Positions 1 through 6,971 of a DNA stretch of 7,904 nt are shown piece after piece. A program made the position numbers and the translations under genes. The notes beneath the pieces were generated by a model. It did no database searches. It saw only the letters and a list, made by a program, of their open reading frames with translations, and was not told where the DNA came from. The stretch lies in assembly GCA_020441605.1 (NCBI GenBank), contig JAGRLX010000235.1, positions 1 to 7,904 on the forward strand. The letters run 5' to 3'. Position 1 is the first letter of the stretch, and the number at the start of each line of letters is the position of its first letter. The DNA comes from Alphaproteobacteria bacterium (GTDB lineage: Bacteria; Pseudomonadota; Alphaproteobacteria; Rhizobiales; Aestuariivirgaceae).

Positions 1-1
1 G

Positions 2-902
<901 letters not shown>

Positions 903-912
903 CCAGCACCTC

Positions 913-1623
913 TCATTTCGATCCAATCTTCTGCTTCCAATAGATCTTGAAGGCCTTGCTCTGCGTGATGGGAAAGACCCGATCCTTCACGTGTCGATGT
1001 TCACCCAGGTGAGTACAGGCCCGGTTTTCCAGAACGGCAATCCCCATGCCACGCGACTTGAAATGCAGACTGAGGTCGGACTCATGGCCGATCGACTGGA
1101 AGCTACCCAATTGCGCATAGTCGGCCGTGCGCCGAAGACCGGGATTGAACGAATAGCCAAACCAAAGGACGTGGGAGTCCGATGCCAAGACGCGGTAGGA
1201 TACGCCGTCAACGGTTTTCAGGTCATAGCTTTCGAGCACCTCGTCCATTTCGGGTAGGATGCCGGGAATGACGAGGTTGACCATCGAGGCCGCGGAATCG
1301 ACCTCGATCACTTTGATCGAGTCCTCGATGAATCCAGGCCTCAAGAACAGCCAATCATCCTCGCAGTGAAAGATAAGGGGTTCACTGACCCTTCTGTAGG
1401 CGGCATCGATGCTGGCAATCTGCCCACGTGTTTCGTGATTGACGATCACCTCAAAGCTTGCCGGGTACTTGCGCAACAGCGCTTCGACACCAGTCTCTCC
1501 ACTGTCCTCCACCACGATGAACTGGCGTATCGGCGCCGTGTTGAAGTGGAAGAAGCTGTCAAGCGTCTGTTCTAGCAGGTCGAAGCGTCCACAACTCGTC
1601 AAGACAAAACTGATGCTGGTCAT
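913..1623 (-). CDS. Glycosyltransferase, GT2-like (GT-A fold)
   Basis: The 236-residue product starts SISFVLTSCGRFDLLEQTLDS, the classic N-terminal strand-helix of family 2 glycosyltransferases. A nucleotide-binding VVEDSGE follows (~37-43), then the DxD-like metal-binding motif HCEDDW (~86-91), where CEDD would hold Mn/Mg and the sugar-nucleotide diphosphate. A later acidic stretch GHESDLS (~159-165) is a candidate for the catalytic-base region. The tail contains ACTHLGEHRHVKDR. No membrane segment is seen, so it is probably a soluble or peripheral cytoplasmic transferase adding one sugar. Donor and acceptor cannot be read from sequence. It is the last gene of the four-gene minus-strand operon. 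Its ATG overlaps the stop of the preceding methyltransferase as ATGA (4 nt), and GAGGA (1630-1634) stands 6 nt upstream, so translational coupling is likely. Confidence 0.85.
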   Translation of the reverse strand: MTSISFVLTSCGRFDLLEQTLDSFFHFNTAPIRQFIVVEDSGETGVEALLRKYPASFEVIVNHETRGQIASIDAAYRRVSEPLIFHCEDDWLFLRPGFIEDSIKVIEVDSAASMVNLVIPGILPEMDEVLESYDLKTVDGVSYRVLASDSHVLWFGYSFNPGLRRTADYAQLGSFQSIGHESDLSLHFKSRGMGIAVLENRACTHLGEHRHVKDRVFPITQSKAFKIYWKQKIGSK

Positions 1624-2330
1624 GCCCCGTCCTCACCCTGCCACTGCGTCGGAATGTACCCGATCGGCCGACGCTCCCGGAACACTTGGACCGTGTATTC
1701 ATAGAGGCCATAGTCGGCGAGAATGTTGATGTGACGTGACAGGGTACTGGTGCAAAATGACGCGGCCCGATCCATCGGCCAGTGGAAAAGATCATCCCTC
1801 ATCCAGTCAACGTGGATGCTCATCACATTGAATGCCATGGCTTTGGTCGCGGTGCCCCAAACAGAACTCAGCAAAGTGGTCGCGAATGTTTCCATGTCGT
1901 CATGGTTCAAACCATACTTGGCCGTAATGACTCCATTGATAATGGCGTAGTCGAATGAGCGCTCTGACAAAGGATATGCAAGAATATCCCGCACATCAAA
2001 GCGATAACCGGGCCGGCGCGCCCGGGCCGCCTCGATCAAGAGAGGACTGATGTCGACACCCAGATAGCGGTCTCGCAAGTTCCCAAACCGATCTTCGAGA
2101 AAGTCCAGTGCGAGGCCCGGACCACATCCGATATCGACAATGGTGAAGTCCCGGTCTCGATCAAGCATTCGACAAATGGCCTCCGCGCGCCGAACCCCCT
2201 TCTCGACAGCATTGACGCGGTCTAGCCATACCGATTGTGGCGTCACGCCAGCTTGGGAAACACTCTCCTCTATTGGCTTGGACAGAGCTTCCACATTGGG
2301 CCGCCGGGTGCCTCGCTGCTCACCTTCCAT
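1620..2330 (-). CDS. Class I SAM-dependent methyltransferase of glycan clusters
   Basis: The 236-residue product carries a textbook motif I, VDIGCGPGLAL (~65-75), then LGVDISP (D93) for the ribose hydroxyls of SAM, a DVRDI motif (~112-116) and motif IV-like FDYAIINGV (~126-134). The C-terminal half contains MAFNVMSIHVDW, FCTSTLSRHINILADYG and YTVQVFRER. This pattern (an asparagine-rich strand, a His/Asp/Trp stretch, then 'dYglyEyTv.vfR') is familiar from uncharacterised methyltransferases in polysaccharide loci. It would act in the cytoplasm on a sugar hydroxyl, amine or carboxylate; this is inference. The start ATG shares one base with the stop of the upstream acyltransferase (TGATG), with GGAGG (2337-2341) 6 nt before it. 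The first ~35 residues are charged and low in hydrophobics, probably a flexible lead-in. It is the third gene of the operon. Confidence 0.87.
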   Translation of the reverse strand: MEGEQRGTRRPNVEALSKPIEESVSQAGVTPQSVWLDRVNAVEKGVRRAEAICRMLDRDRDFTIVDIGCGPGLALDFLEDRFGNLRDRYLGVDISPLLIEAARARRPGYRFDVRDILAYPLSERSFDYAIINGVITAKYGLNHDDMETFATTLLSSVWGTATKAMAFNVMSIHVDWMRDDLFHWPMDRAASFCTSTLSRHINILADYGLYEYTVQVFRERRPIGYIPTQWQGEDGA

Positions 2331-3283
2331 CAGAAGCCTCCATGCCGGTAGGCCGGAAAGAAACCTCCGGCAGCAGCACCATATCTTGCAACCAGGTTCT
2401 CATAGGTCTCCAGATCCAAAATTTTGCTGCAGAAATAGGCAACGCATGATCCTGTCGCCCATCCGCGCTTGAAGAACGCGAGACCACCCGTCTCCGGTTC
2501 CTCGGATCCCGCAGTCCCTCCCAACGCGAACCATCGCGCATGTCCGCGAAAATACTCGATAGCCTGCCAGTAGAGTGCATATTGGGCAAGCATAGTCTGT
2601 CCAAGCGGAGTAGTCGAAATCAAATGGGCATAGGCAACGCCGCGATCAAGGTAACAGACAAGAGCACCCACAGTCTGATCATCCCTCCTGGCCCGAAAAT
2701 AGTGGCATCCCGGTACGGCGAGTTGAAGGCCTAGCGAATGCGGATCAAATGCACGCAGTCCCGCTATTCCCCGTCGCGTAACGAGATGGGAGTAGAGTAA
2801 AGCCCACTCGTCTGCATGAACAACGGGCCGTGCAGCGTGCTCTATGGTGATGTGGGCAAGGGCCTTCCCGACATAGCGACGATGGTGCCTCGTCATGTAG
2901 CGGGAGAACGGCACTTCGAGATCGGCAATGTAATGCGTCTTGTAGGGCACCACTGTGTCAAAGACTGCTTCCAATTCGGTTGGCAGCGCCTGCATCGGGT
3001 CCGGCACGGCCGCCAGTGAAACCATGCCACTCTTCAAGCACCGAAAATCTTCGGCAAGCGCTCCATAATCCTCGCAACACAAGAATGGATAGAGACCAAT
3101 CAAATCGCGATGACCACCACCTGGAACCGGTCGTGCAAGACACCATCCATTCGATGCCTCTAGCCGGTGCGGCGTGCCAAAACCTGCGAAGCTCGCGGCA
3201 TAATCCGCATGAGAATAGCCACTCGACTCGGGCGTGCGATCAGCCTGCCGGCGCAGATCGCCGGGGTCAAGCTGTAACAGCAT
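2330..3283 (-). CDS. FemAB/GNAT-type acyltransferase (Acetyltransf_6-like)
   Basis: The 317-residue product matches the FemAB-like branch of the GNAT superfamily. It has the basic cluster HHRRYVGKA (~133-141), the acyl-CoA fold around VGALVCYLDRGVAYAHLIST (~205-224), and the diagnostic LGGTAGSEE followed by FFKRGW (~254-275). It ends in a FFPAYR motif. Family members transfer an acyl or aminoacyl group to an amine. In glycan loci they typically N-acylate an amino sugar or its precursor, which would fit the aminotransferase further along. The donor here is unknown. A longer reading could start at 3355, but the start chosen is the ATG at 3283, because a perfect AGGAGG (3293-3298) lies 9 nt upstream. 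This gives a 17-nt overlap with the preceding glycosyltransferase. The residues lost with the longer start are a poor, shadow-like lead-in. It is the second gene of the operon. Confidence 0.83.
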   Translation of the reverse strand: MLLQLDPGDLRRQADRTPESSGYSHADYAASFAGFGTPHRLEASNGWCLARPVPGGGHRDLIGLYPFLCCEDYGALAEDFRCLKSGMVSLAAVPDPMQALPTELEAVFDTVVPYKTHYIADLEVPFSRYMTRHHRRYVGKALAHITIEHAARPVVHADEWALLYSHLVTRRGIAGLRAFDPHSLGLQLAVPGCHYFRARRDDQTVGALVCYLDRGVAYAHLISTTPLGQTMLAQYALYWQAIEYFRGHARWFALGGTAGSEEPETGGLAFFKRGWATGSCVAYFCSKILDLETYENLVARYGAAAGGFFPAYRHGGF

Positions 3284-4478
3284 AGTCGCCTGCCTCCTTG
3301 TCGCTGGACGCGGTGACAACTCGGACACGAGACAAATCGCCCAGGTCGCTGGCAACGAACCAAGACGCGGTGGAGTCCACCCTTACTTCGATTGAAGGGT
3401 TCCGGCGATGAAGTTCTTGCACATCCTCGTAAACCGTAAGTCTGTCGCGCCAGTTGGGGTCTAGAGCCTCATCAAGACGAGGATCCGGCGGCAGCAACAG
3501 CGCGCCATCGTCGCCTTCAAAGAAATATTTCCTGAACCGCTGCAGGGCTCGTTCCGCATTCAGTTGTTCACGGAAGAGTTTCTGTCCCCTAAGGGCAATC
3601 GCGATCGCCGATTCAGGATTACGCCTGTAGAAGTCGATCTTGCTCAACAAGTCTTCGCCGCCGGCATAACAGTCGCATGCTTCCCCCGGCCGAAAGAGCG
3701 TAGCAAAACCGCTTGCTTCATGAAGCAGATCCGTCAGCAGAAAGCCCCCGGAAGCCAGAACTTCATAATTGCGAATATTCACGTCGCCATTCAGACTGCA
3801 GTTGAACGAGATCAAGGTATTCGCATAGCGCTCGGCAGCCTCCTCACGAGTTGCCGTCAATATCTCGATGGGAAACCGGGCAGCCTTGACAAGTTGCAAC
3901 AATTCGTAGCGATAAAGATGATATTTCCAGGTGTGTCCAACAAAGACAGTCGCATCCTTGCGGACGCGCGCGGGGGCTTGAGCGACGTTCGTGGTCATGA
4001 GCCCCGGCGCCCACCCGACGCGAGCGACACCGGCCTTGTTGAACCAATGCAAATGGTGCGCAGTGAATTGGCTCGCGACGGCACAAAAGCCCTCCCGAAG
4101 CACGTAGTCGATGAGCGTCGATATCGGTCGCGCGAAATGATGCGTGTCTCCCATCAACAAAATGGCCGGACATCCGAAGCTCTTCACATTGCTGGGAAAG
4201 ATGCCCATGTCCTGATCAGCCAGGACGACAATGAAGTCAAAATCCCGTCTCAGACCAAGCCGGTCGCAATATTCGCCGAGATCGAAGCCACCACCTTCGA
4301 GCCAGCCGTGTGGCTCGAAGCTTGAGAAATAGTTGAAATTCAGGGATCCCTGGTCTTTGAATCCCGGCGCCACTTTCAACCGGGCCGCCAGAGTCACCTG
4401 TCGCGACGAAAATTGAACCGGTGGCATCCAGCGTGGGTATTGACCCCATACTAGCAGCACCTTCGGATCAGACGCCAT
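3267..4478 (-). CDS. CgeB-like glycosyltransferase (GT4-type, GT-B fold) with C-terminal extension
   Basis: The 403-residue product begins with a Rossmann strand, KVLLVWGQYP. Its C-terminal donor-binding domain holds YANTLISFNCSLN, then DVNIRNYEVLASGGFLLTD (~232-250), then LFRPGEAC and DLLSKIDFYRRNPE. This run (aligned Asn, 'RnyEvlAsGgflltd', a 'gee' strand, and 'll.kI.fY..nPe') is the hallmark of the CgeB/Glyco_trans_1_2 family, in which the Glu contacts the donor sugar. A likely cytoplasmic retaining glycosyltransferase is inferred; the donor is unknown. Residues ~330-403 extend past the usual end of the fold, with RLTVYEDVQELHRRN and a polar tail. ATG at 4478 is taken rather than the TTG two codons upstream. 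No convincing Shine-Dalgarno is seen, so the exact start is less certain. It is the first gene of the minus-strand operon, divergent from the GT61-type gene. Confidence 0.82.
   Translation of the reverse strand: MASDPKVLLVWGQYPRWMPPVQFSSRQVTLAARLKVAPGFKDQGSLNFNYFSSFEPHGWLEGGGFDLGEYCDRLGLRRDFDFIVVLADQDMGIFPSNVKSFGCPAILLMGDTHHFARPISTLIDYVLREGFCAVASQFTAHHLHWFNKAGVARVGWAPGLMTTNVAQAPARVRKDATVFVGHTWKYHLYRYELLQLVKAARFPIEILTATREEAAERYANTLISFNCSLNGDVNIRNYEVLASGGFLLTDLLHEASGFATLFRPGEACDCYAGGEDLLSKIDFYRRNPESAIAIALRGQKLFREQLNAERALQRFRKYFFEGDDGALLLPPDPRLDEALDPNWRDRLTVYEDVQELHRRNPSIEVRVDSTASWFVASDLGDLSRVRVVTASSDKEAGDYAVTA
3293..3298 (-). promoter_or_regulatory. Strong Shine-Dalgarno deciding the acyltransferase start
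   Basis: The minus strand reads AAGGAGGCAGGCGACT before ATG. AGGAGG lies 9 nt ahead of the ATG at 3283 and inside the 3' end of the upstream glycosyltransferase gene. It supports the shorter acyltransferase start over the longer in-frame one at 3355. Being internal to the preceding gene, it would also support translational coupling. Confidence 0.75.
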
Positions 4479-4584
4479 AACCAAAACCCAAGTAAATTGT
4501 CATACACTCAACATGCATTTCTGGGTCAATTGTGGCAAGACTTGGCATTCTGCACCCCTCCGCGAGAGACCCGAGAATAATCTC
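4479..4584. promoter_or_regulatory. Divergent intergenic region, probable back-to-back promoters
   Basis: These 106 bp separate the starts of the minus-strand operon and the GT61-type gene, so promoters for both should lie here. On the minus strand there is a good -35-like TTGACC (4524-4529), but the only nearby -10-like word is TATGAC (4499-4504), 19 nt away, so the match is weak. No convincing plus-strand sigma-70 pair was found. A short inverted repeat GAGA/TCTC (4573-4576 and 4581-4584) sits directly before the plus-strand ATG. The assignment rests mainly on the divergent gene arrangement. Confidence 0.4.
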
Positions 4585-5577
4585 ATGAACCTACTGGACC
4601 TCAAGTGCCTCAGCATCGAAGCGCATATCGGAGATGCTGTCTGGACTTCCATGCTCAGCGGCTGGGCAGAGGGCATACGAATCTACAGGGTTTCGGATGT
4701 GCTCTACTTTCCAGCCTATGGGATACAAGTATGCCACGGATTCTCACCCCATGAAGCCGTACTTTATGAATCACACCTGAAGCTGGGTCAGAGGCGGGTT
4801 CCGCGTGAACAGGCCATTGTCGATCTCGCCGAGGTCACCACGGAGGCGAGGGATGTTTGCATTCTTGGAAACATGTGCGCGCGGACGTTTGGCCACTGGG
4901 CGGAAGAGTTGCTCAAGGTCGTCCTGCTCGAGCACTCCGGTTTCGATGGAAACTATGTATTGTCGCCGGGCTTGCCCCCGATCTGCGAAGAGTCTCTCAC
5001 AATGCTCGACATTTCACCTGAGCGGGTCATCGTCGCCGCCGAACCCGTTCGCTATCGTTGCGCCTATTACACGACGATCATCCACCACTTCTTTGCGAAT
5101 CGATATCCAATGGTATTTCTGCACCTGCGGGACCGACTGCATGGCGCTGTGTCAGGAATTGCCGGACAAGGAGAACGCATCTGGCTCGATCGAGGCAAGT
5201 CTGCACGGCGCAAGCAAGAGATTGTAAATGCCGAGGAGGTCGAAGAGTTTTGCAGTGCACACGGGATAAGCGTAATCGACTTCGGCGAACTCACCTTTGC
5301 TGAACAAATTGCCTCCGACCGCGACATGAGAGTGCTCATGGGGCCCCACGGTTCGGGGTTCGTCCATTGCGGTTTCATGAGATCGCGGCAGAATGTGATC
5401 GAAGTCTTTTCGCCAGAGTATGTTAATCCGAGCGTCATTCAACTGAGCCAGGCCCTTCAGCATCGCTACAACCAGATTGTGCCAACCAACCAGCCCAACT
5501 GGCGCTATTCCCATGGCCTGAATGTCTTTGTCGACATGGATCACTTGGAACTCGTCTTTTCCTCATTGGATCGTTAA
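4585..5577 (+). CDS. Glycosyltransferase family 61-like (DUF563)
   Basis: The 330-residue product has the landmarks of the GT61/DUF563 family. These are NMCARTFGHWAEELLK (~96-111), matching the family's 'n..HWl.E.lp.l'; IWLDRGKSARRK with a following Asn (~199-215), matching 'i.isR...rR.i.N'; ELTFAEQIA (~235-243); VLMGPHGSGFVH (~250-261), matching 'iiG.HGaglaN'; and VIEVFSPEY (~281-289). Bacterial members are poorly characterised sugar transferases of capsule, LPS and exopolysaccharide loci. No signal peptide or membrane helix is visible. The ATG at 4585 is chosen over one at 4513. The upstream start would leave only 34 bp for two divergent promoters, and its extra 24 residues look non-coding. 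Neither start has a strong Shine-Dalgarno; GAGA (4573-4576) is the best for 4585. It is transcribed alone, facing the sulfotransferase. Confidence 0.84.
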   Translation: MNLLDLKCLSIEAHIGDAVWTSMLSGWAEGIRIYRVSDVLYFPAYGIQVCHGFSPHEAVLYESHLKLGQRRVPREQAIVDLAEVTTEARDVCILGNMCARTFGHWAEELLKVVLLEHSGFDGNYVLSPGLPPICEESLTMLDISPERVIVAAEPVRYRCAYYTTIIHHFFANRYPMVFLHLRDRLHGAVSGIAGQGERIWLDRGKSARRKQEIVNAEEVEEFCSAHGISVIDFGELTFAEQIASDRDMRVLMGPHGSGFVHCGFMRSRQNVIEVFSPEYVNPSVIQLSQALQHRYNQIVPTNQPNWRYSHGLNVFVDMDHLELVFSSLDR

Positions 5578-5587
5578 AAGCTTAACA

Positions 5588-5629
5588 TGGACCATCAGCA
5601 GTCTCCGCGACTATGGAGTAGTTGGTCCA
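5588..5629. repeat. Inverted repeat after the GT61-type gene, possible transcript-end hairpin
   Basis: Perfect arms TGGACCA (5588-5594) and TGGTCCA (5623-5629) enclose 28 nt that contain a second short pair, CTCC (5603-5606) and GGAG (5615-5618). The structure starts 10 nt after the GT61-type stop codon. There is no run of U after the stem, so it is not a canonical intrinsic terminator. It could be a transcript-end stabiliser or a weak terminator. Confidence 0.45.
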
Positions 5630-5735
5630 AACCCACGCCTGTCCGGGCCCGGCAAACCGTGAGTGGATGGTCGGCACCAATCCTGCAAATCGTTCCATCC
5701 AATAATCGCCAGGCAGCAACCGGCCACTCCCGTTT

Positions 5736-5775
5736 CCTGCCATTTATCTCCCATTTGCCTGCCATATCCGCAGGC
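5736..5775. repeat. Duplicated octamer and GC-rich hairpin in the convergent gap
   Basis: CCTGCCAT occurs at 5736-5743 and again at 5758-5765, 22 bp apart. The second copy overlaps the left arm of a hairpin, GCCTGC (5757-5762) with GCAGGC (5770-5775) and a 7-nt loop. The stem is short but entirely strong pairs except one. It lacks a U-tract on either strand. It may help end transcription from either flanking gene; function is inferred from position only. Confidence 0.35.
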
Positions 5776-5930
5776 GAAACATAGAACTCGCTCGGCGCAA
5801 AGGATGGGGGTCGATTTGTTTGCGACCGGAGGGTTGCGCAAGAGTTCAGAACAACGAGGAACGTATGGGTGATCGGTCGATCGCGACTGATTACCCGCTA
5901 CAGGTTCTGGGCGGTCATGTTGCAGTTACT

Positions 5931-6536
5931 CTACATGGCATAGTTGAACTCCCTAAAGTCAGTGGAATAGTGGTCCTGTACACGAAGGCGGTCTACACGA
6001 TCCCAATTCACTGCAATGGGCGCCGCTACCGTACTGGCTTCCACCGGAATATCCATTGGATGTGCCACTCCCAACTTCGATGAGACTTTCTCCAGGGCGA
6101 TCTCGATGCCATCTTCAAGTCGGAAAACCTCGACATCCGAACCAATGAACTCCCATTGCGCGCGCAAGTGATTATCGAGATGGAATGGCATCGACTTCTG
6201 CTTGGCTAGGTTGTCCTCCAGCCAAAGACTGAAGGAAGGCCAGGACTTGAAGAACCCTCCACCCTGCATCATGGCCCTCATGCGATACTCGCTTGCGATA
6301 CGGTGATAAGGATTGCGAACCATGGTAAATGCGTAGTCGAAATAACCATCAGCGAAAAAATCCCGAAAATCCTGTCGTCGGAAGTGTTGGGGTGTGCACC
6401 GACTCGCGGTTGGAACACCAAAACTGTAGAAATGAACTGGTCCCAGGCTGCGCAACCAGTTTTCAATGGTCGTTCCGCCCGTCTTGGGAATGTGAATAAA
6501 CAGGATCCTCTTTCCTCCATACTCGATAAAGGGCAT
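5931..6536 (-). CDS. Sulfotransferase, small Sulfotransfer_2 type
   Basis: The 201-residue product is a compact PAPS-dependent sulfotransferase. The 5'-phosphosulfate loop FIHIPKTGGTT (~13-23) is near the N-terminus. The 3'-phosphate-binding motif MVRNPYHRIASEY (~72-84) follows, with Arg and Ser in the expected places. HLRAQWEFIG (~123-132) matches the family's 'l.pQ..yl' strand, and the end YSTDFREFNY matches the usual 'Y..Df..fgY' tail. The enzyme would move sulfate from PAPS to a sugar hydroxyl. Unlike animal relatives it has no membrane anchor, so a cytoplasmic site is likely. The ATG at 6536 is supported by GAGGAG (6544-6549) 7 nt upstream, against a TTG at 6563. It stands alone on the minus strand between two plus-strand genes, and its upstream part looks more AT-rich than the other genes, so separate acquisition is possible. 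Confidence 0.88.
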   Translation of the reverse strand: MPFIEYGGKRILFIHIPKTGGTTIENWLRSLGPVHFYSFGVPTASRCTPQHFRRQDFRDFFADGYFDYAFTMVRNPYHRIASEYRMRAMMQGGGFFKSWPSFSLWLEDNLAKQKSMPFHLDNHLRAQWEFIGSDVEVFRLEDGIEIALEKVSSKLGVAHPMDIPVEASTVAAPIAVNWDRVDRLRVQDHYSTDFREFNYAM

Positions 6537-6543
6537 TGATCTG

Positions 6544-6549
6544 CTCCTC
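6544..6549 (-). promoter_or_regulatory. Shine-Dalgarno of the sulfotransferase
   Basis: On the minus strand GAGGAG stands 7 nt before the ATG at 6536. It fixes that start, and the nine residues encoded further upstream from a TTG are rejected. A run of seven T (minus strand, 6553-6559) lies just upstream in the leader. Confidence 0.75.
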
Positions 6550-6572
6550 AGCAAAAAAAGCAAGTTAAGCCA

Positions 6573-6601
6573 TTGATATTAATAGTTTTGTCCACACTCA
6601 A
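6573..6601 (-). promoter_or_regulatory. Possible sigma-70 promoter of the sulfotransferase
   Basis: On the minus strand TTGAGT (6596-6601) and TATCAA (6573-6578) are separated by exactly 17 nt. Each matches the consensus at four of six bases. The surrounding sequence is the most AT-rich stretch of the gap, and the site lies about 40-65 nt before the start codon, a normal distance. Found by eye only. Confidence 0.35.
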
Positions 6602-6818
6602 GCAAAAAGCAGGCTTTGTGAACTGGCACCCAGGAAGACATGAATGGGTTTTGGATGATTGGCTGCTTCCAAATCGACCAGGCTCGAAGGTACACTCCAC
6701 GCAAATTGGAGTCTCGGCGTTCCGACCAATACACTCGCCACCCGCTACATTATCAGACCCCGCATGCTCAAAATACGATATCTTCAACGTTTCATGCAAT
6801 CAGTGTTAGCCTGCGGAA

Positions 6819-6897
6819 AGACTGCGAGACTGCCTTCGGGCTGCCAACAACCGAAGCCAGAGTACGCAGTCCAACCCGATGGACACAGGAAATCGGG
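6819..6897 (+). promoter_or_regulatory. Nested stem-loops in the leader of the aminotransferase gene
   Basis: GACTGC (6828-6833) directly abuts CTTCGG (6834-6839). Their exact complements are CCGAAG (6851-6856, after an 11-nt loop) and GCAGTC (6866-6871, after a 9-nt one-sided bulge), giving a potential 12-bp interrupted stem. AGACTGC is also present as a tandem copy at 6819-6825, so GCAGTC could pair with either. Three bases downstream, CCCGAT (6875-6880) and ATCGGG (6892-6897) form a second 6-bp stem, again with an 11-nt loop. The elements end 74 nt before the ATG. They match no riboswitch known to me, and no U-tract follows, so a role in attenuation, mRNA stability or protein binding is conjecture. 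Confidence 0.35.
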
Positions 6898-6971
6898 CAC
6901 GGGTTCCAAGGACAACAGGCCTGCGTTCGCACTCAGAAGATCTAATGTACACACTGATGGAAAGTAGAACA

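Larger units (their letters stand above)
5578..5930. other. Gene-free convergent gap between GT61-type gene and sulfotransferase
   Basis: No credible gene was found here. Short open frames exist on both strands (for example + 5587-5784 and - 5611-5841), but they lack a Shine-Dalgarno, have compositions unlike their neighbours and show no recognisable motif. The gap holds a 7-bp inverted repeat straight after the GT61-type stop, the 10-bp palindrome CCGGGCCCGG (5643-5652), a duplicated octamer with a GC-rich hairpin (5736-5775), and a weak GGTCG/CGACC hairpin (5809-5827). Both flanking genes end here, so termination structures are expected, but no U-tract terminator is seen. Decayed coding sequence or a remnant of an earlier insertion is possible but unsupported. 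Confidence 0.6.
6537..6971. other. Gene-free divergent gap between sulfotransferase and aminotransferase
   Basis: This 435-bp gap separates two divergently read genes and contains no credible gene. Overlapping open frames on both strands (for example + 6573-6809, + 6640-6945, - 6548-6799) lack ribosome-binding sites and recognisable motifs. The sulfotransferase-proximal end is AT-rich and carries a likely promoter. The middle has a perfect 6-bp inverted repeat, ACTCCA (6694-6699) and TGGAGT (6707-6712). A weak plus-strand promoter-like pair is TTATCA (6750-6755) and TACGAT (6774-6779), with an 18-nt spacer. The aminotransferase-proximal end holds the nested stem-loops described separately. 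The gap is long for a compact cluster and may be an unusually long regulated leader or a scar of rearrangement. Confidence 0.6.

Noticed and set aside
2008..2034. GC-rich near-palindrome containing GGCGCGCC
   Set aside because: It lies inside the methyltransferase coding frame and is explained by Arg/Ala/Gly/Pro codons; no sign of an independent element.
3284..3355. N-terminal extension of the acyltransferase from an earlier in-frame start at 3355
   Set aside because: The strong AGGAGG at 3293-3298 is placed for the ATG at 3283, and the extension would overlap the upstream gene by about 90 nt with non-conserved-looking sequence.
3564..4325. 253-codon plus-strand open frame
   Set aside because: It is antisense to the CgeB-like gene, whose frame carries recognisable family motifs; the translated product shows none and has no ribosome-binding site. 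A shadow frame.
4531..4547. Possible sigma-54 promoter (TGG...GGCA pattern) before the GT61-type gene
   Set aside because: The GG-to-GC spacing is 11 rather than the required 12 bases and the -12 element lacks TTGC; spacing is strict for sigma-54.
5785..5943. Plus-strand open frame ending RFWAVMLQLLYMA, a possible degraded membrane protein
   Set aside because: There is no start codon with a ribosome-binding site, it overlaps the sulfotransferase 3' end, and no family is recognised.
6548..6799. Minus-strand 83-codon open frame with eight cysteines, resembling a small Cys-rich peptide
   Set aside because: It starts only at a TTG, has no Shine-Dalgarno upstream, overlaps the sulfotransferase promoter and shows no leader or known peptide pattern. 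Probably chance.
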